From NCBI RefSeq assembly GCF_014649495.1, contig NZ_BMTD01000017.1, forward strand, positions 1 to 64,000: a stretch of DNA of 64,000 bases, read 5' to 3'. The position numbers and the translations under genes were made by a program. Origin of the DNA: Streptomyces filipinensis (GTDB lineage Bacteria > Actinomycetota > Actinomycetes > Streptomycetales > Streptomycetaceae). Shown here piece by piece: positions 7,301 to 14,896 of the stretch. The notes under the pieces were generated by a model. It made no database searches. It was not told the DNA's origin and was given only the letters and a program-made list of their open reading frames with translations. Each line of letters opens with the position of its first letter. Positions within the stretch are counted from its first letter, which is position 1.

Positions 7301-9831
7301 GTGACCTGACGAAGAAGATCGACATTGACGCCCGTGGCGAGATCCTTGAGCTGAAGACGACGATCAACACGATGGTCGACCAGCTGTCCAGCTTCGCCGA
7401 GGAGGTCACGCGGGTGGCCCGTGAGGTGGGCACGGAGGGGCAGCTGGGCGGTCAGGCACGCGTGCGTGACGTCGACGGCACCTGGCGGGACCTCACCGAG
7501 TCGGTGAACGAGATGGCCGGGAACCTGACCCGGCAGGTGCGTGCCATCGCGCGCGTGGCGACCGCGGTGACCCGCGGTGATCTGAACCTGAAGATCGACG
7601 TCGACGCGTCCGGCGAGATCCAGGAGCTGCAGGACTACATCAACAAGATGATCGCCAACCTGCGCGACACGACGATCGCCAACGAGGAGCAGGACTGGCT
7701 CAAGGGCAACCTCGCCCGTATCTCCGCGCTGATGCAGGGGCGCCGGGACCTGGAGGACGTCGCCTCGCTGATCATGAGCGAGCTGACGCCGGTGGTGTCC
7801 GCGCAGCACGGCGCGTTCTTCGTGGCGATGTCCCTCATGGAGGGCCAGGAGCTGAGCGGCGACGCCGAGGACCACTACGAGCTGCGCATGCTCGGCTCGT
7901 ACGGCTACTCGATGGGGTCCATGCCGACGTCGTTCCGGCCGGGTGAGGCGCTGGTCGGTACGGCCGCGCAGGAGAAGCGCACGATCCTGGTGGAGAACGC
8001 GCCCAGCGGGTATCTGAGGATCTCCTCCGGGCTCGGTGAGGCTCCGCCGGCGCAGGTGATCGTGCTGCCGGTGCTGTTCGAGGGCAATGTGCTCGGTGTG
8101 ATCGAGCTGGCCTCCTTCACGCCGTTCACGCAGATCCAGAAGGACTTCCTCAACCAGATCGCCGAGATGATCGCGACGAGCGTCAACACCATCTCGGTCA
8201 ACACCAAGACCGAGCAGCTGCTCAAGCAGTCGCAGGAGCTGACGGAGCAACTGCGCGAGCGTTCGGCCGAGTTGGAGAACCGGCAGAAGGCGCTGCAGGC
8301 GTCCAACGCCGAACTGGAGGAGAAGGCCGAGCTGCTGGCCCGGCAGAACCGTGACATCGAGGTGAAGAACACCGAGATCGAGGAGGCCCGGCAGGTCCTG
8401 GAGGAGCGTGCCGAGCAGCTCGCGGTGTCGATGCGCTACAAGAGCGAGTTCCTCGCCAACATGTCGCACGAGCTGCGTACGCCGCTCAACTCGCTGCTGA
8501 TCCTGGCGAAGCTGCTCGCCGACAACGCCGAGGGCAACCTGTCGCCCAAGCAGGTGGAGTTCGCCGAGACCATCCACGGTGCCGGCTCCGACCTGCTCCA
8601 GCTGATCAACGACATCCTCGACCTGTCGAAGGTCGAGGCGGGCAAGATGGACGTCTCTCCGACGCGTATCGCGCTCGTGCAGCTCGTGGACTACGTGGAG
8701 GCCACGTTCCGGCCGCTGACCGCGGAGAAGGGACTGGACCTGTCCGTACGGGTCTCCCCGGAGCTGCCGGCGACCCTGCACACCGACGAGCAGCGGCTGC
8801 TGCAGGTGCTGCGCAACCTGCTGTCGAACGCGGTGAAGTTCACCGACTCCGGGTCGGTGGAGCTGGTGATCAGGCCGGCCGGCGCGGGCGTGCCCCTGGG
8901 CATCCGGGAGCAGCTGCTGGAGGCCGGCTCGCTGACCGATCCGGACGGGCCGCTGATCGCGTTCTCGGTGACGGACACCGGCATCGGTATCGCGGCCAGC
9001 AAGATGCGGGTGATCTTCGAGGCGTTCAAGCAGGCGGACGGCACGACCAGCCGCAAGTACGGCGGCACCGGCCTCGGCCTGTCCATCTCGCGGGAGATCG
9101 CCCAGCTGCTCGGCGGTGAGATCCACGCGCAGAGCGAGCCGGGCCGCGGCTCGACGTTCACGCTGTACCTGCCGTTGCACCCGAGCGAACTGCCGCCGCA
9201 GGGCTACCAGCAGTCCGTGCCCCCGCTGGAGGCCGGCGAGCTGCTCGCCTCCGAGGCGGAGCGGTCCTCGGAGCTGTCCGCCGTGGAGATCGAGACCCCG
9301 GCCGAGGTGAAGTCGTACCAGGAGACGCAGAACGGTCCCGCGGCGCTCTTCCGGCGCCGGCGGCGGAGTCTGCCGCAGGGTGAGCTGCGGTCCGAGTACC
9401 GGACGGCGCTCCCGGAGCAGGAGAGCGCGCCGCAGGCCGCGCGCGGGGTGCGGTTCGGCGGCGAGAAGGTCCTGATCGTCGACGACGACATCCGTAACGT
9501 GTTCGCGCTGACCAGCGTCCTGGAGCAGCACGGCCTGTCGGTGCTGTACGCCGAGAACGGCCGGGAGGGCATCGAGGTGCTGGAGCAGCACGACGACGTG
9601 GCGGTCGTGCTGATGGACATCATGATGCCGGAGATGGACGGGTACGCGACGACCACGGCGATCCGCAGGATGCCGCAGTTCGCCGGGCTGCCGATCATCG
9701 CGCTGACCGCGAAGGCGATGAAGGGCGACCGGGAGAAGGCGATCGAGTCCGGTGCCTCCGACTACGTCACCAAGCCGGTCGACCCGGATCATCTGCTGGC
9801 CGTGATGCAGCAGTGGATGGGCCGGGAGTGA
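4369..9831 (+). CDS. osaA: OsaA: hybrid histidine kinase with about 12 HAMP modules
   Basis: A 1820-residue soluble-looking hybrid kinase. Residues 20-1100 are a chain of HAMP-like repeats with the motif TAVAxGDLSxK and the linker GTEGxLGGQA, about 92 residues per unit. A GAF domain (about 1120-1270), a long coiled coil (about 1280-1350), HisKA with phosphorylatable His1367 in SHELRTPLN, a GHKL ATPase (N box NLLSNAVKFTD, then GGTGLGLSIS) and a C-terminal receiver with Asp1750 (LMDIMMPEMDGY) follow. No transmembrane helix is evident, so it should sense an intracellular cue. In S. coelicolor OsaA is paired with OsaB in osmoadaptation. The GTG start at 4369 has a GGGAGGG SD. Poly-HAMP chains also occur in group III fungal-type osmosensing kinases. 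osaB follows after 298 bp. Confidence 0.92.
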   Translation: MESGAATRGTKTRAKGGPSLGRRGGTTEVDTAALNRLLTALVSMRDGNFRKRLTVSGDGVMSEIAAVFNEVADRNLHLTGELSRVRRMVGREGKLTERLETGACEGSWASAIDASNALVDDLVWPVSEVGRVLTAVAEGDLSPRMELRTQAPDDGTGHPLRGEFLKVGRTVNNLVDQLSTFTDEVTRVASEVGTEGKLGGQAQLRGMSGSWKDLTESVNTMANRLTAQVRDIALVTTAVARGDLSRKVTVHVAGEMLELKNTVNTMVEQLSSFSSEVTRVAREVGTEGILGGQAQVPGVAGVWKELTDSVNTMAGNLTAQVRGISQVTTAVANGDLSRKVTVPARGEVAQLAETINQMTETLRIFADEVTRVANEVGGEGRLGGQANVPGAAGTWKDLTDSVNTVFRNLTTQVRDIATVTTAVASGDLSQKVTVDVAGEMLELKNTVNGMVDQLSAFGAEVTRVAREIGVEGELGGQAQVPGAAGAWKDLTDSVNTAFRNLTGQVRNIAQVTTAVANGDLSQKVTVDVSGEMLQLKNTVNTMVDQLSSFADQVTRMARDVGTEGRLGGQARVDGVSGTWKELTDSVNFMAGNLTSQVRNIAQVTTAVANGDLSQKIDVDARGEILELKNTINTMVDQLSAFADQVTRVARDVGTEGRLGGQAQVPGVAGVWRDLTDSVNGMAGNLTAQVRNIAQVATAVARGDLSQKITVDARGEILELKNTLNTMVDQLSSFAQEVTRVAREVGTEGILGGQAEVQGVSGTWKDLTQSVNFMANNLTIQVRNIAEVTTAVAKGDLSKKITVDAKGEILELVTTVNTMVDQLSSFAEQVTRVAREVGTEGILGGQAHVPGVTGIWKDLSNNVNLMANNLTMQVRNISQVAAAVANGDLTRQVTIEARGEVAQLADTINTMVKTLSSFADQVTKVAREVGTDGILGGQAHVPGVAGTWKDLTESVNQMASNLTGQVRNIAMVTTAIAKGDLTKKIDIDARGEILELKTTINTMVDQLSSFAEEVTRVAREVGTEGQLGGQARVRDVDGTWRDLTESVNEMAGNLTRQVRAIARVATAVTRGDLNLKIDVDASGEIQELQDYINKMIANLRDTTIANEEQDWLKGNLARISALMQGRRDLEDVASLIMSELTPVVSAQHGAFFVAMSLMEGQELSGDAEDHYELRMLGSYGYSMGSMPTSFRPGEALVGTAAQEKRTILVENAPSGYLRISSGLGEAPPAQVIVLPVLFEGNVLGVIELASFTPFTQIQKDFLNQIAEMIATSVNTISVNTKTEQLLKQSQELTEQLRERSAELENRQKALQASNAELEEKAELLARQNRDIEVKNTEIEEARQVLEERAEQLAVSMRYKSEFLANMSHELRTPLNSLLILAKLLADNAEGNLSPKQVEFAETIHGAGSDLLQLINDILDLSKVEAGKMDVSPTRIALVQLVDYVEATFRPLTAEKGLDLSVRVSPELPATLHTDEQRLLQVLRNLLSNAVKFTDSGSVELVIRPAGAGVPLGIREQLLEAGSLTDPDGPLIAFSVTDTGIGIAASKMRVIFEAFKQADGTTSRKYGGTGLGLSISREIAQLLGGEIHAQSEPGRGSTFTLYLPLHPSELPPQGYQQSVPPLEAGELLASEAERSSELSAVEIETPAEVKSYQETQNGPAALFRRRRRSLPQGELRSEYRTALPEQESAPQAARGVRFGGEKVLIVDDDIRNVFALTSVLEQHGLSVLYAENGREGIEVLEQHDDVAVVLMDIMMPEMDGYATTTAIRRMPQFAGLPIIALTAKAMKGDREKAIESGASDYVTKPVDPDHLLAVMQQWMGRE
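4918..7677 (+). repeat. Ten tandem 276-bp repeats coding the HAMP chain of OsaA
   Basis: The block beginning GAGGTCACGCG recurs at 276-bp intervals from 4918, giving ten units of 92 codons that each encode LGGQA and a GDL HAMP motif. Copies are similar at DNA level but not identical, so the array is old enough to have diverged yet could still recombine. Two more divergent HAMP units precede it. Confidence 0.85.
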
Positions 9832-9895
9832 CACGATCGGCGCGCCGGGATGTGAACGGCCGGGGAACCCTCGGCGTGTGTCGGGAGTTGCCCAC

Positions 9896-9926
9896 TTGAG
9901 GTGACGGCGAACGGACGACCTAAGGT
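9896..9926 (+). promoter_or_regulatory. Candidate osaB promoter
   Basis: TTGAGG at 9896-9901 and TAAGGT at 9921-9926 with a 19-bp spacer lie in the 298-bp osaA-osaB gap, about 200 bp before the osaB start. This would allow OsaB to be made independently of OsaA. A short inverted repeat GGAAT-N5-ATTCC lies just downstream, near 9941-9955. Confidence 0.45.
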
Positions 9927-10129
9927 GGCTGGCAACGTATGGGAATGCGGGATTCCGGGAACCATCCCGGCCCCCGCCGCGTTTGCGGTACGTGCACAGT
10001 GACATCGCGGTGACAGGGTGTGGCGACAGGCGGGGTGCGGCTGCGATGACCGGCACAAGGACGGGCGGCGAAAGGGAGTCGTCCCCTGGGGCGGCGCCCG
10101 GTGTACCGCCGGGGCGAGGAGGGCGGGCC

Positions 10130-10810
10130 ATGGTGCAGAAGGCCAAGATCCTCCTGGTCGATGACCGGCCGGAGAATCTGCTGGCGCTGGAGGCGATCCT
10201 CTCTGCGCTCGATCAGACGCTGGTGCGGGCATCGAGCGGGGAGGAAGCGCTCAAGGCACTGCTCACGGACGATTTCGCGGTCATTCTGCTGGACGTCCAG
10301 ATGCCGGGCATGGACGGGTTCGAGACGGCCGCGCACATCAAGCGGCGCGAGCGGACCCGGGACATCCCGATCATCTTCCTCACGGCGATCAACCACGGCC
10401 CGCACCACACCTTCCGCGGCTACGCGGCGGGTGCGGTCGACTACATCTCCAAGCCGTTCGACCCGTGGGTGCTGCGCGCGAAGGTGTCGGTGTTCGTCGA
10501 GCTGTACATGAAGAACTGCCAGCTGCGCGAGCAGGCGGCACTGCTGCGGCTGCAGTTGGAGGGCGGCGGCAAGGGCGGGGTCGGCGGCAAGGAGCCGGCC
10601 GGGCTGCTCGCCGAGCTGTCCGCGCGGCTCGCAGCCGTCGAGGAGCAGGCCGAGGCCCTGTCCAAGCAGCTGGACGACGATTCGGCGGACGCGGCCGCGG
10701 TGGCCACGGCGGCCCATCTGGAGCGCAAGCTCACCGGGTTGCGGCGCGCGCTCGACGCCCTGGAGCCGGGTGCCGGCACCGGCGGCTCGTCGGTGCCGGC
10801 GCAGAACTGA
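10130..10810 (+). CDS. osaB: OsaB: response regulator with coiled-coil C-terminus
   Basis: A 226-residue response regulator. The receiver domain (residues 5-125) has the acidic pair DD11-12, phosphoacceptor Asp55 in LLDVQMPGMDGF and the conserved Lys in DYISKPFDP. There is no DNA-binding domain: residues 130-226 are charged and helical (LAELSARLAAVEEQAEAL), predicting a coiled coil for protein-protein output. In S. coelicolor OsaB is the partner of OsaA and is needed for development under osmotic stress. I chose the ATG at 10130 with GAGGAGGG 6 nt upstream; an in-frame ATG at 10046 lacks a clear SD. Confidence 0.88.
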   Translation: MVQKAKILLVDDRPENLLALEAILSALDQTLVRASSGEEALKALLTDDFAVILLDVQMPGMDGFETAAHIKRRERTRDIPIIFLTAINHGPHHTFRGYAAGAVDYISKPFDPWVLRAKVSVFVELYMKNCQLREQAALLRLQLEGGGKGGVGGKEPAGLLAELSARLAAVEEQAEALSKQLDDDSADAAAVATAAHLERKLTGLRRALDALEPGAGTGGSSVPAQN

Positions 10811-10921
10811 CGTACGCCCGGGTGGCGGTTGCCCATGAGCGTGCGTCAGTTCCGCGCCCCGTAAAGGGCGACACGAACGGGTGAAGCTGTGGGCACACGT
10901 GTCCGCTGTCGTCTCCCCCGG

Positions 10922-10927
10922 TAATCT
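10922..10927 (+). promoter_or_regulatory. -10 element for a leaderless ftsK transcript
   Basis: TAATCT ends 7 nt before the ftsK ATG. This spacing places the transcription start at or next to the A of the ATG, and no SD is present. No good -35 is visible. Confidence 0.5.
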
Positions 10928-10934
10928 CACACCC

Positions 10935-13676
10935 ATGGCCTCACGTCCCTCCGCAGCCAAGAAGCAGCCCGCGAAGAAGGCGGCTGCTCCCGCGAAGGCT
11001 CCGGCGAAGAAGGCCGCAGCGAAGAAGGCTCCTGCCAAGAAGACGCCCGCGAAGAAGGCACCGGCCAAGAAGGCGGCGCCCAAGCCGGCACCGAACCCCA
11101 CCGGGGGCGTGTACCGGCTCGTGCGCGCCCTGTGGCTGGGGTGCGCGCACGCTGTCGGCGCCGTGTTCCGCGGCATAGGGCAGGGCGCGAAGAACCTCGA
11201 TCCGGCCCACCGCAAGGACGGCGTCGCGCTGCTGCTGTTCGGTGTCGCGCTGATCGTCGCCGCCGGCACCTGGGCGGATCTGAAGGGCCCCGTCGGCGAT
11301 CTGGTGGAGATCCTCGTCACGGGCGCCTTTGGCCGGCTCGACCTGCTGGTGCCGATACTGCTCGCGGTGATCGCCGTGCGGTTCATCCGGCACCCGGAGA
11401 AGCCGGAGGCCAACGGCCGGATCGTGATCGGCCTGTCCGCGCTCGTCATCGGCGTGCTCGGCCAGGTCCACATCGCGTGCGGGTCGCCCGCGCGCAGCGA
11501 CGGCATGCAGGCGATAAGGGACGCCGGCGGCCTCATCGGCTGGGCGGCGGCCACCCCGCTGACGTACGCGATGACCGAGATGCTCGCGGTCCCCCTGCTG
11601 GTGCTGCTGACGATCTTCGGTCTGCTCGTGGTGACCGCCACCCCGGTCAACGCCATCCCGCAGCGGCTGCGGGCGCTCGGCGTGCGCCTGGGCGTACTGC
11701 ACGACCACGAGGCCGAGGAGTTCACCGGGGACGACGCGCGCTACGACGAGCAGTGGCGCGAGGCGCTGCCCGCGCGCCCCCGCAAGCGCTCGGCCGCCCC
11801 CCGGGCCTACGACCCCGACGGCGCCGAGGAGGAGGCGCTCTCGCAGCGCCGTGGCCGCCCCAGGCGCTCCGCGGTGCCCCAGCCGGATCCGCAGCGCCAC
11901 ATGGACGCCGTGGACGTCGCGGCCGAGGCCGCCGCGGCGCTCGACGGTGCGGTGCTGCACGGCATGCCGCCGTCCCCGCTGGTCGCCGACCTCACCCAGG
12001 GCGTCAGCGTCGGAGACCGCCAGGAGACCACGCCGGTGCCCGCGCCGGCGCCGGCCCCGGAACCCGTGCCCTCACCGGTGCCGGCCGCGCGCCCCCAGCA
12101 GGAGGAACTCAGGGCCGGGGTCGTCCCCGACCTGACCAAGAAGGCCCCCGAGGAGTTGCGCGACCTGCCCCCGCGGGCGGAGCAGCTCCAGCTCTCCGGG
12201 GACATCACCTACGCGCTGCCGAAGCTGGACCTCCTCACGCGCGGTGGCCCCGGCAAGGCGCGCAGCGCCGCGAACGACGCGGTCGTCGCCTCGCTCACCC
12301 AGGTCTTCACCGAGTTCAAGGTCGACGCGGCCGTCACCGGCTTCACCCGCGGCCCGACGGTGACCCGCTACGAGGTCGAGCTCGGCCCCGCCGTGAAGGT
12401 CGAGCGGATCACCGCGCTGACCAAGAACATCGCGTACGCCGTCGCCAGCCCGGACGTGCGGATCATCAGCCCCATCCCCGGCAAGTCCGCGGTGGGCATC
12501 GAGATCCCGAACACCGACCGCGAGATGGTCAACCTCGGCGACGTACTGCGCCTCGCGGAGTCCGCCGAGGACGACGACCCGATGCTGGTCGCCTTCGGCA
12601 AGGACGTCGAGGGCGGGTACGTGATGCACTCGCTGGCCAAGATGCCGCACATGCTGGTCGCCGGTGCCACCGGTTCGGGCAAGTCGTCCTGCATCAACTG
12701 CCTCATCACCTCGGTCATGATGCGGGCGACCCCGGAGGACGTCCGGATGATCCTGGTCGACCCCAAGCGGGTCGAGCTGACCGCCTACGAGGGCATCCCG
12801 CACCTGATCACGCCGATCATCACCAACCCCAAGCGCGCCGCCGAGGCGCTGCAGTGGGTCGTCCGCGAGATGGACCTGCGCTACGACGACCTCGCGGCCT
12901 ACGGCTACCGGCACATCGACGACTTCAACCGCGCGGTGCGCGAGGGCAAGGCCAAGCCGCCCCAGGGCAGCGAGCGGGAGCTGCAGCCGTACCCGTACCT
13001 GCTGGTGATCGTGGACGAGCTGGCCGACCTGATGATGGTGGCCCCGCGCGACGTCGAGGACGCGATCGTGCGCATCACGCAGCTCGCGCGCGCGGCCGGT
13101 ATCCACCTGGTGCTCGCCACCCAGCGTCCGTCGGTCGACGTGGTCACCGGTCTCATCAAGGCCAACGTGCCCTCCCGGCTGGCCTTCGCCACCTCCTCGC
13201 TCGCCGACTCCCGGGTCATCCTCGACCAGCCGGGCGCCGAGAAGCTGATCGGCAAGGGCGACGGTCTGTTCCTGCCCATGGGGGCGAACAAGCCCACCCG
13301 TATGCAGGGCGCGTTCGTCACCGAGGCCGAGGTCGCGGCCGTCGTGCAGCACTGCAAGGACCAGATGGCGCCGGTCTTCCGCGACGACGTCACGGTCGGC
13401 AGCAAACAGAAGAAGGAGATCGACGAGGACATCGGTGACGACCTCGACCTGCTGTGCCAGGCGGCCGAGCTGGTCGTCTCCACCCAGTTCGGGTCGACCT
13501 CCATGCTGCAGCGCAAGCTGCGGGTCGGCTTCGCCAAGGCCGGCCGGCTCATGGACCTCATGGAGTCCCGCAGCATCGTGGGACCGAGCGAGGGCTCCAA
13601 GGCGCGTGACGTTCTGGTGAAGCCCGACGAACTGGACGGCGTGCTCGCCCTGATCCGCGGGGAGTCCGAGGGGTAG
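10935..13676 (+). CDS. ftsK: FtsK/SpoIIIE DNA translocase
   Basis: A hexameric ATP-driven pump that clears chromosomes from closing septa, here mainly sporulation septa. The 913-residue product starts with a basic tail of about 50 residues rich in AKK and PAKK repeats, then has about four membrane helices (about 95-235), a Pro/acidic linker (about 240-430) and the motor. The motor has Walker A GATGSGKSS near residue 577, Walker B LLVIVDELADLMM, and LATQRPSVDVVTG. The C-terminal gamma winged helix, which reads polar DNA sequences, ends the protein (VSTQFGSTSMLQRKLRVGFAKAGRLMD). The ATG at 10935 is chosen because the family begins MASR here and a -10 lies 7 nt upstream; an in-frame GTG at 10881 is unlikely. 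Confidence 0.95.
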   Translation: MASRPSAAKKQPAKKAAAPAKAPAKKAAAKKAPAKKTPAKKAPAKKAAPKPAPNPTGGVYRLVRALWLGCAHAVGAVFRGIGQGAKNLDPAHRKDGVALLLFGVALIVAAGTWADLKGPVGDLVEILVTGAFGRLDLLVPILLAVIAVRFIRHPEKPEANGRIVIGLSALVIGVLGQVHIACGSPARSDGMQAIRDAGGLIGWAAATPLTYAMTEMLAVPLLVLLTIFGLLVVTATPVNAIPQRLRALGVRLGVLHDHEAEEFTGDDARYDEQWREALPARPRKRSAAPRAYDPDGAEEEALSQRRGRPRRSAVPQPDPQRHMDAVDVAAEAAAALDGAVLHGMPPSPLVADLTQGVSVGDRQETTPVPAPAPAPEPVPSPVPAARPQQEELRAGVVPDLTKKAPEELRDLPPRAEQLQLSGDITYALPKLDLLTRGGPGKARSAANDAVVASLTQVFTEFKVDAAVTGFTRGPTVTRYEVELGPAVKVERITALTKNIAYAVASPDVRIISPIPGKSAVGIEIPNTDREMVNLGDVLRLAESAEDDDPMLVAFGKDVEGGYVMHSLAKMPHMLVAGATGSGKSSCINCLITSVMMRATPEDVRMILVDPKRVELTAYEGIPHLITPIITNPKRAAEALQWVVREMDLRYDDLAAYGYRHIDDFNRAVREGKAKPPQGSERELQPYPYLLVIVDELADLMMVAPRDVEDAIVRITQLARAAGIHLVLATQRPSVDVVTGLIKANVPSRLAFATSSLADSRVILDQPGAEKLIGKGDGLFLPMGANKPTRMQGAFVTEAEVAAVVQHCKDQMAPVFRDDVTVGSKQKKEIDEDIGDDLDLLCQAAELVVSTQFGSTSMLQRKLRVGFAKAGRLMDLMESRSIVGPSEGSKARDVLVKPDELDGVLALIRGESEG

Positions 13677-13882
13677 GGCGAAGGGCTGTCCGGCGGACGC
13701 CGGTTACGCCGGGTGGCCGGATCGTCGTGATCCACTTGTTAGAGAACGGGGAGCAACCGTTTCCCTTTGTCGTACGTCCAGTTGAGCGAGAGGACAGGTA
13801 GTCGTCCCATCATGGGGTATCTGCCTGTCAAGCCCTCGAAACGTCCGGCCGTTCCGATGGCGTACAAAGTCCCACCGCCCGG

Positions 13883-13913
13883 TTGCCCCACCCTTTCGCA
13901 CCACCCCTAGACT
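13883..13913 (+). promoter_or_regulatory. Promoter of the RodZ-like gene
   Basis: TTGCCC at 13883-13888 and TAGACT at 13908-13913 with a 19-bp spacer, about 40 nt before the start codon. This leaves a short leader that contains the SD GAAAGG. The rest of the 279-bp gap after ftsK shows nothing I can name. Confidence 0.55.
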
Positions 13914-13955
13914 GAGCTTCCAGCGCAGGTGGCTACACGCTCGAAAGGCGCCCCC

Positions 13956-14801
13956 GTGTCCATCGGCAACTCCCCTGAAGACGAGCGTCCGTTCCCAGAC
14001 GAGTCCCAGGAGGCCCGCGTCTCCGTGGGCCGCGCCCTGCAGCAGGCGCGGATCGCGGCCGGGCTCACCGTGGAGGACGTCAGCAGCGCCACTCGTGTCC
14101 GCACCGCCATCGTGCACGCCATCGAGGTGGACGACTTCGCGCCGTGCGGTGGCGATGTGTACGCCCGCGGGCACCTCCGCACGCTGGCCAAGGCGGTCCG
14201 CCTCGACCCTGCGCCGCTGATCGCCCAGTTCGACGCCGAGCACGGCGGCCGCCCCGCGCCCACGCCGGCCGCACCCCTGTTCGAGGCGGAGCGCATCCGG
14301 CCCGAGCGGCGCGGGCCGAACTGGACCGCGGCCATGGTCGCCGCGATCGTCGTCGTGATCGGATTCGTCGGCTTCACCGCGGTCAAGGGCGGCGGCTCGG
14401 GGAACGATGCGAAGTCGCAGGTCGCCGAGGGTGGCCGTACGCCCGCGGCGAGCAAGCCCGCCTCGGCCGCGCCGAAGAGGGACAAGCACGCCGCGCCGAG
14501 CACCGAGCCCTCCGACAGTGCCATCGCCGCCGCGCCCCAGGACAAGGTGACCGTCCAGGTCAGCGCCCCCAACGGACGCAGCTGGATCTCGGCCAAGGAT
14601 CACAACGGCCGGATGCTCTTCGACGGACTGCTGAAGAAGGGCCAGTCCAAGACCTTCCAGGACAGCTCCAAGATCAACCTGATCCTCGGTGACGCCGGCG
14701 CGATCGAGCTGTACGTCAACGGCAAGAAGATCGACGACAACTTCCAGCCCGGTGCCGTGGAGCGCCTGACCTACACGAAGGGCGACCCGGTCGCGGGCTG
14801 A
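13956..14801 (+). CDS. RodZ-like HTH membrane protein
   Basis: A 281-residue protein. Residues 20-95 form a Cro/Xre-type helix-turn-helix (VGRALQQARIAAGLTVEDVS, then RVRTAIVHAIEVDDF and YARGHLRTLAKAV). One membrane helix follows (about 120-140, AAMVAAIVVVIGFVGF), then a low-complexity Ala/Ser/Lys linker and a beta-rich C-terminal domain like DUF4115 (about 200-281). This order matches RodZ, which couples the cytoskeleton to wall synthesis in rods. Its role in hyphal growth is inferred. Orientation (HTH inside, DUF4115 outside) fits the family. The GTG at 13956 has SD GAAAGG at 7 nt; a GTG at 13929 is an alternative. It precedes rimO by 95 bp. Confidence 0.75.
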   Translation: MSIGNSPEDERPFPDESQEARVSVGRALQQARIAAGLTVEDVSSATRVRTAIVHAIEVDDFAPCGGDVYARGHLRTLAKAVRLDPAPLIAQFDAEHGGRPAPTPAAPLFEAERIRPERRGPNWTAAMVAAIVVVIGFVGFTAVKGGGSGNDAKSQVAEGGRTPAASKPASAAPKRDKHAAPSTEPSDSAIAAAPQDKVTVQVSAPNGRSWISAKDHNGRMLFDGLLKKGQSKTFQDSSKINLILGDAGAIELYVNGKKIDDNFQPGAVERLTYTKGDPVAG

Positions 14802-14883
14802 CGACAGCTGCGCGAAGTGCCGGTGTGACGGGGTCGGCCAAGATCGGCCAACCCCGTCGACGTGGGCTGTCGGTGAGACAAAG

Positions 14884-14889
14884 TAGTCT
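14884..14889 (+). promoter_or_regulatory. -10 element for leaderless rimO
   Basis: TAGTCT lies 7 nt before the ATG of rimO and no SD is seen. A vegetative promoter producing a leaderless rimO-pgsA-cinA message is likely. Confidence 0.5.
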
Positions 14890-14896
14890 TGAGCTC

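Noticed and set aside
4918..7677. Regular repeats as a possible CRISPR array
   Set aside because: Units are 276 bp, contiguous and in frame, coding for HAMP modules; no short repeat/spacer pattern.
5101..10146. 1681-codon open frame on the minus strand across osaA and osaB
   Set aside because: Shadow of the HAMP repeat array: the repeated DNA makes a repeated antisense frame (HRVDR, RQVAGH) with no plausible fold.
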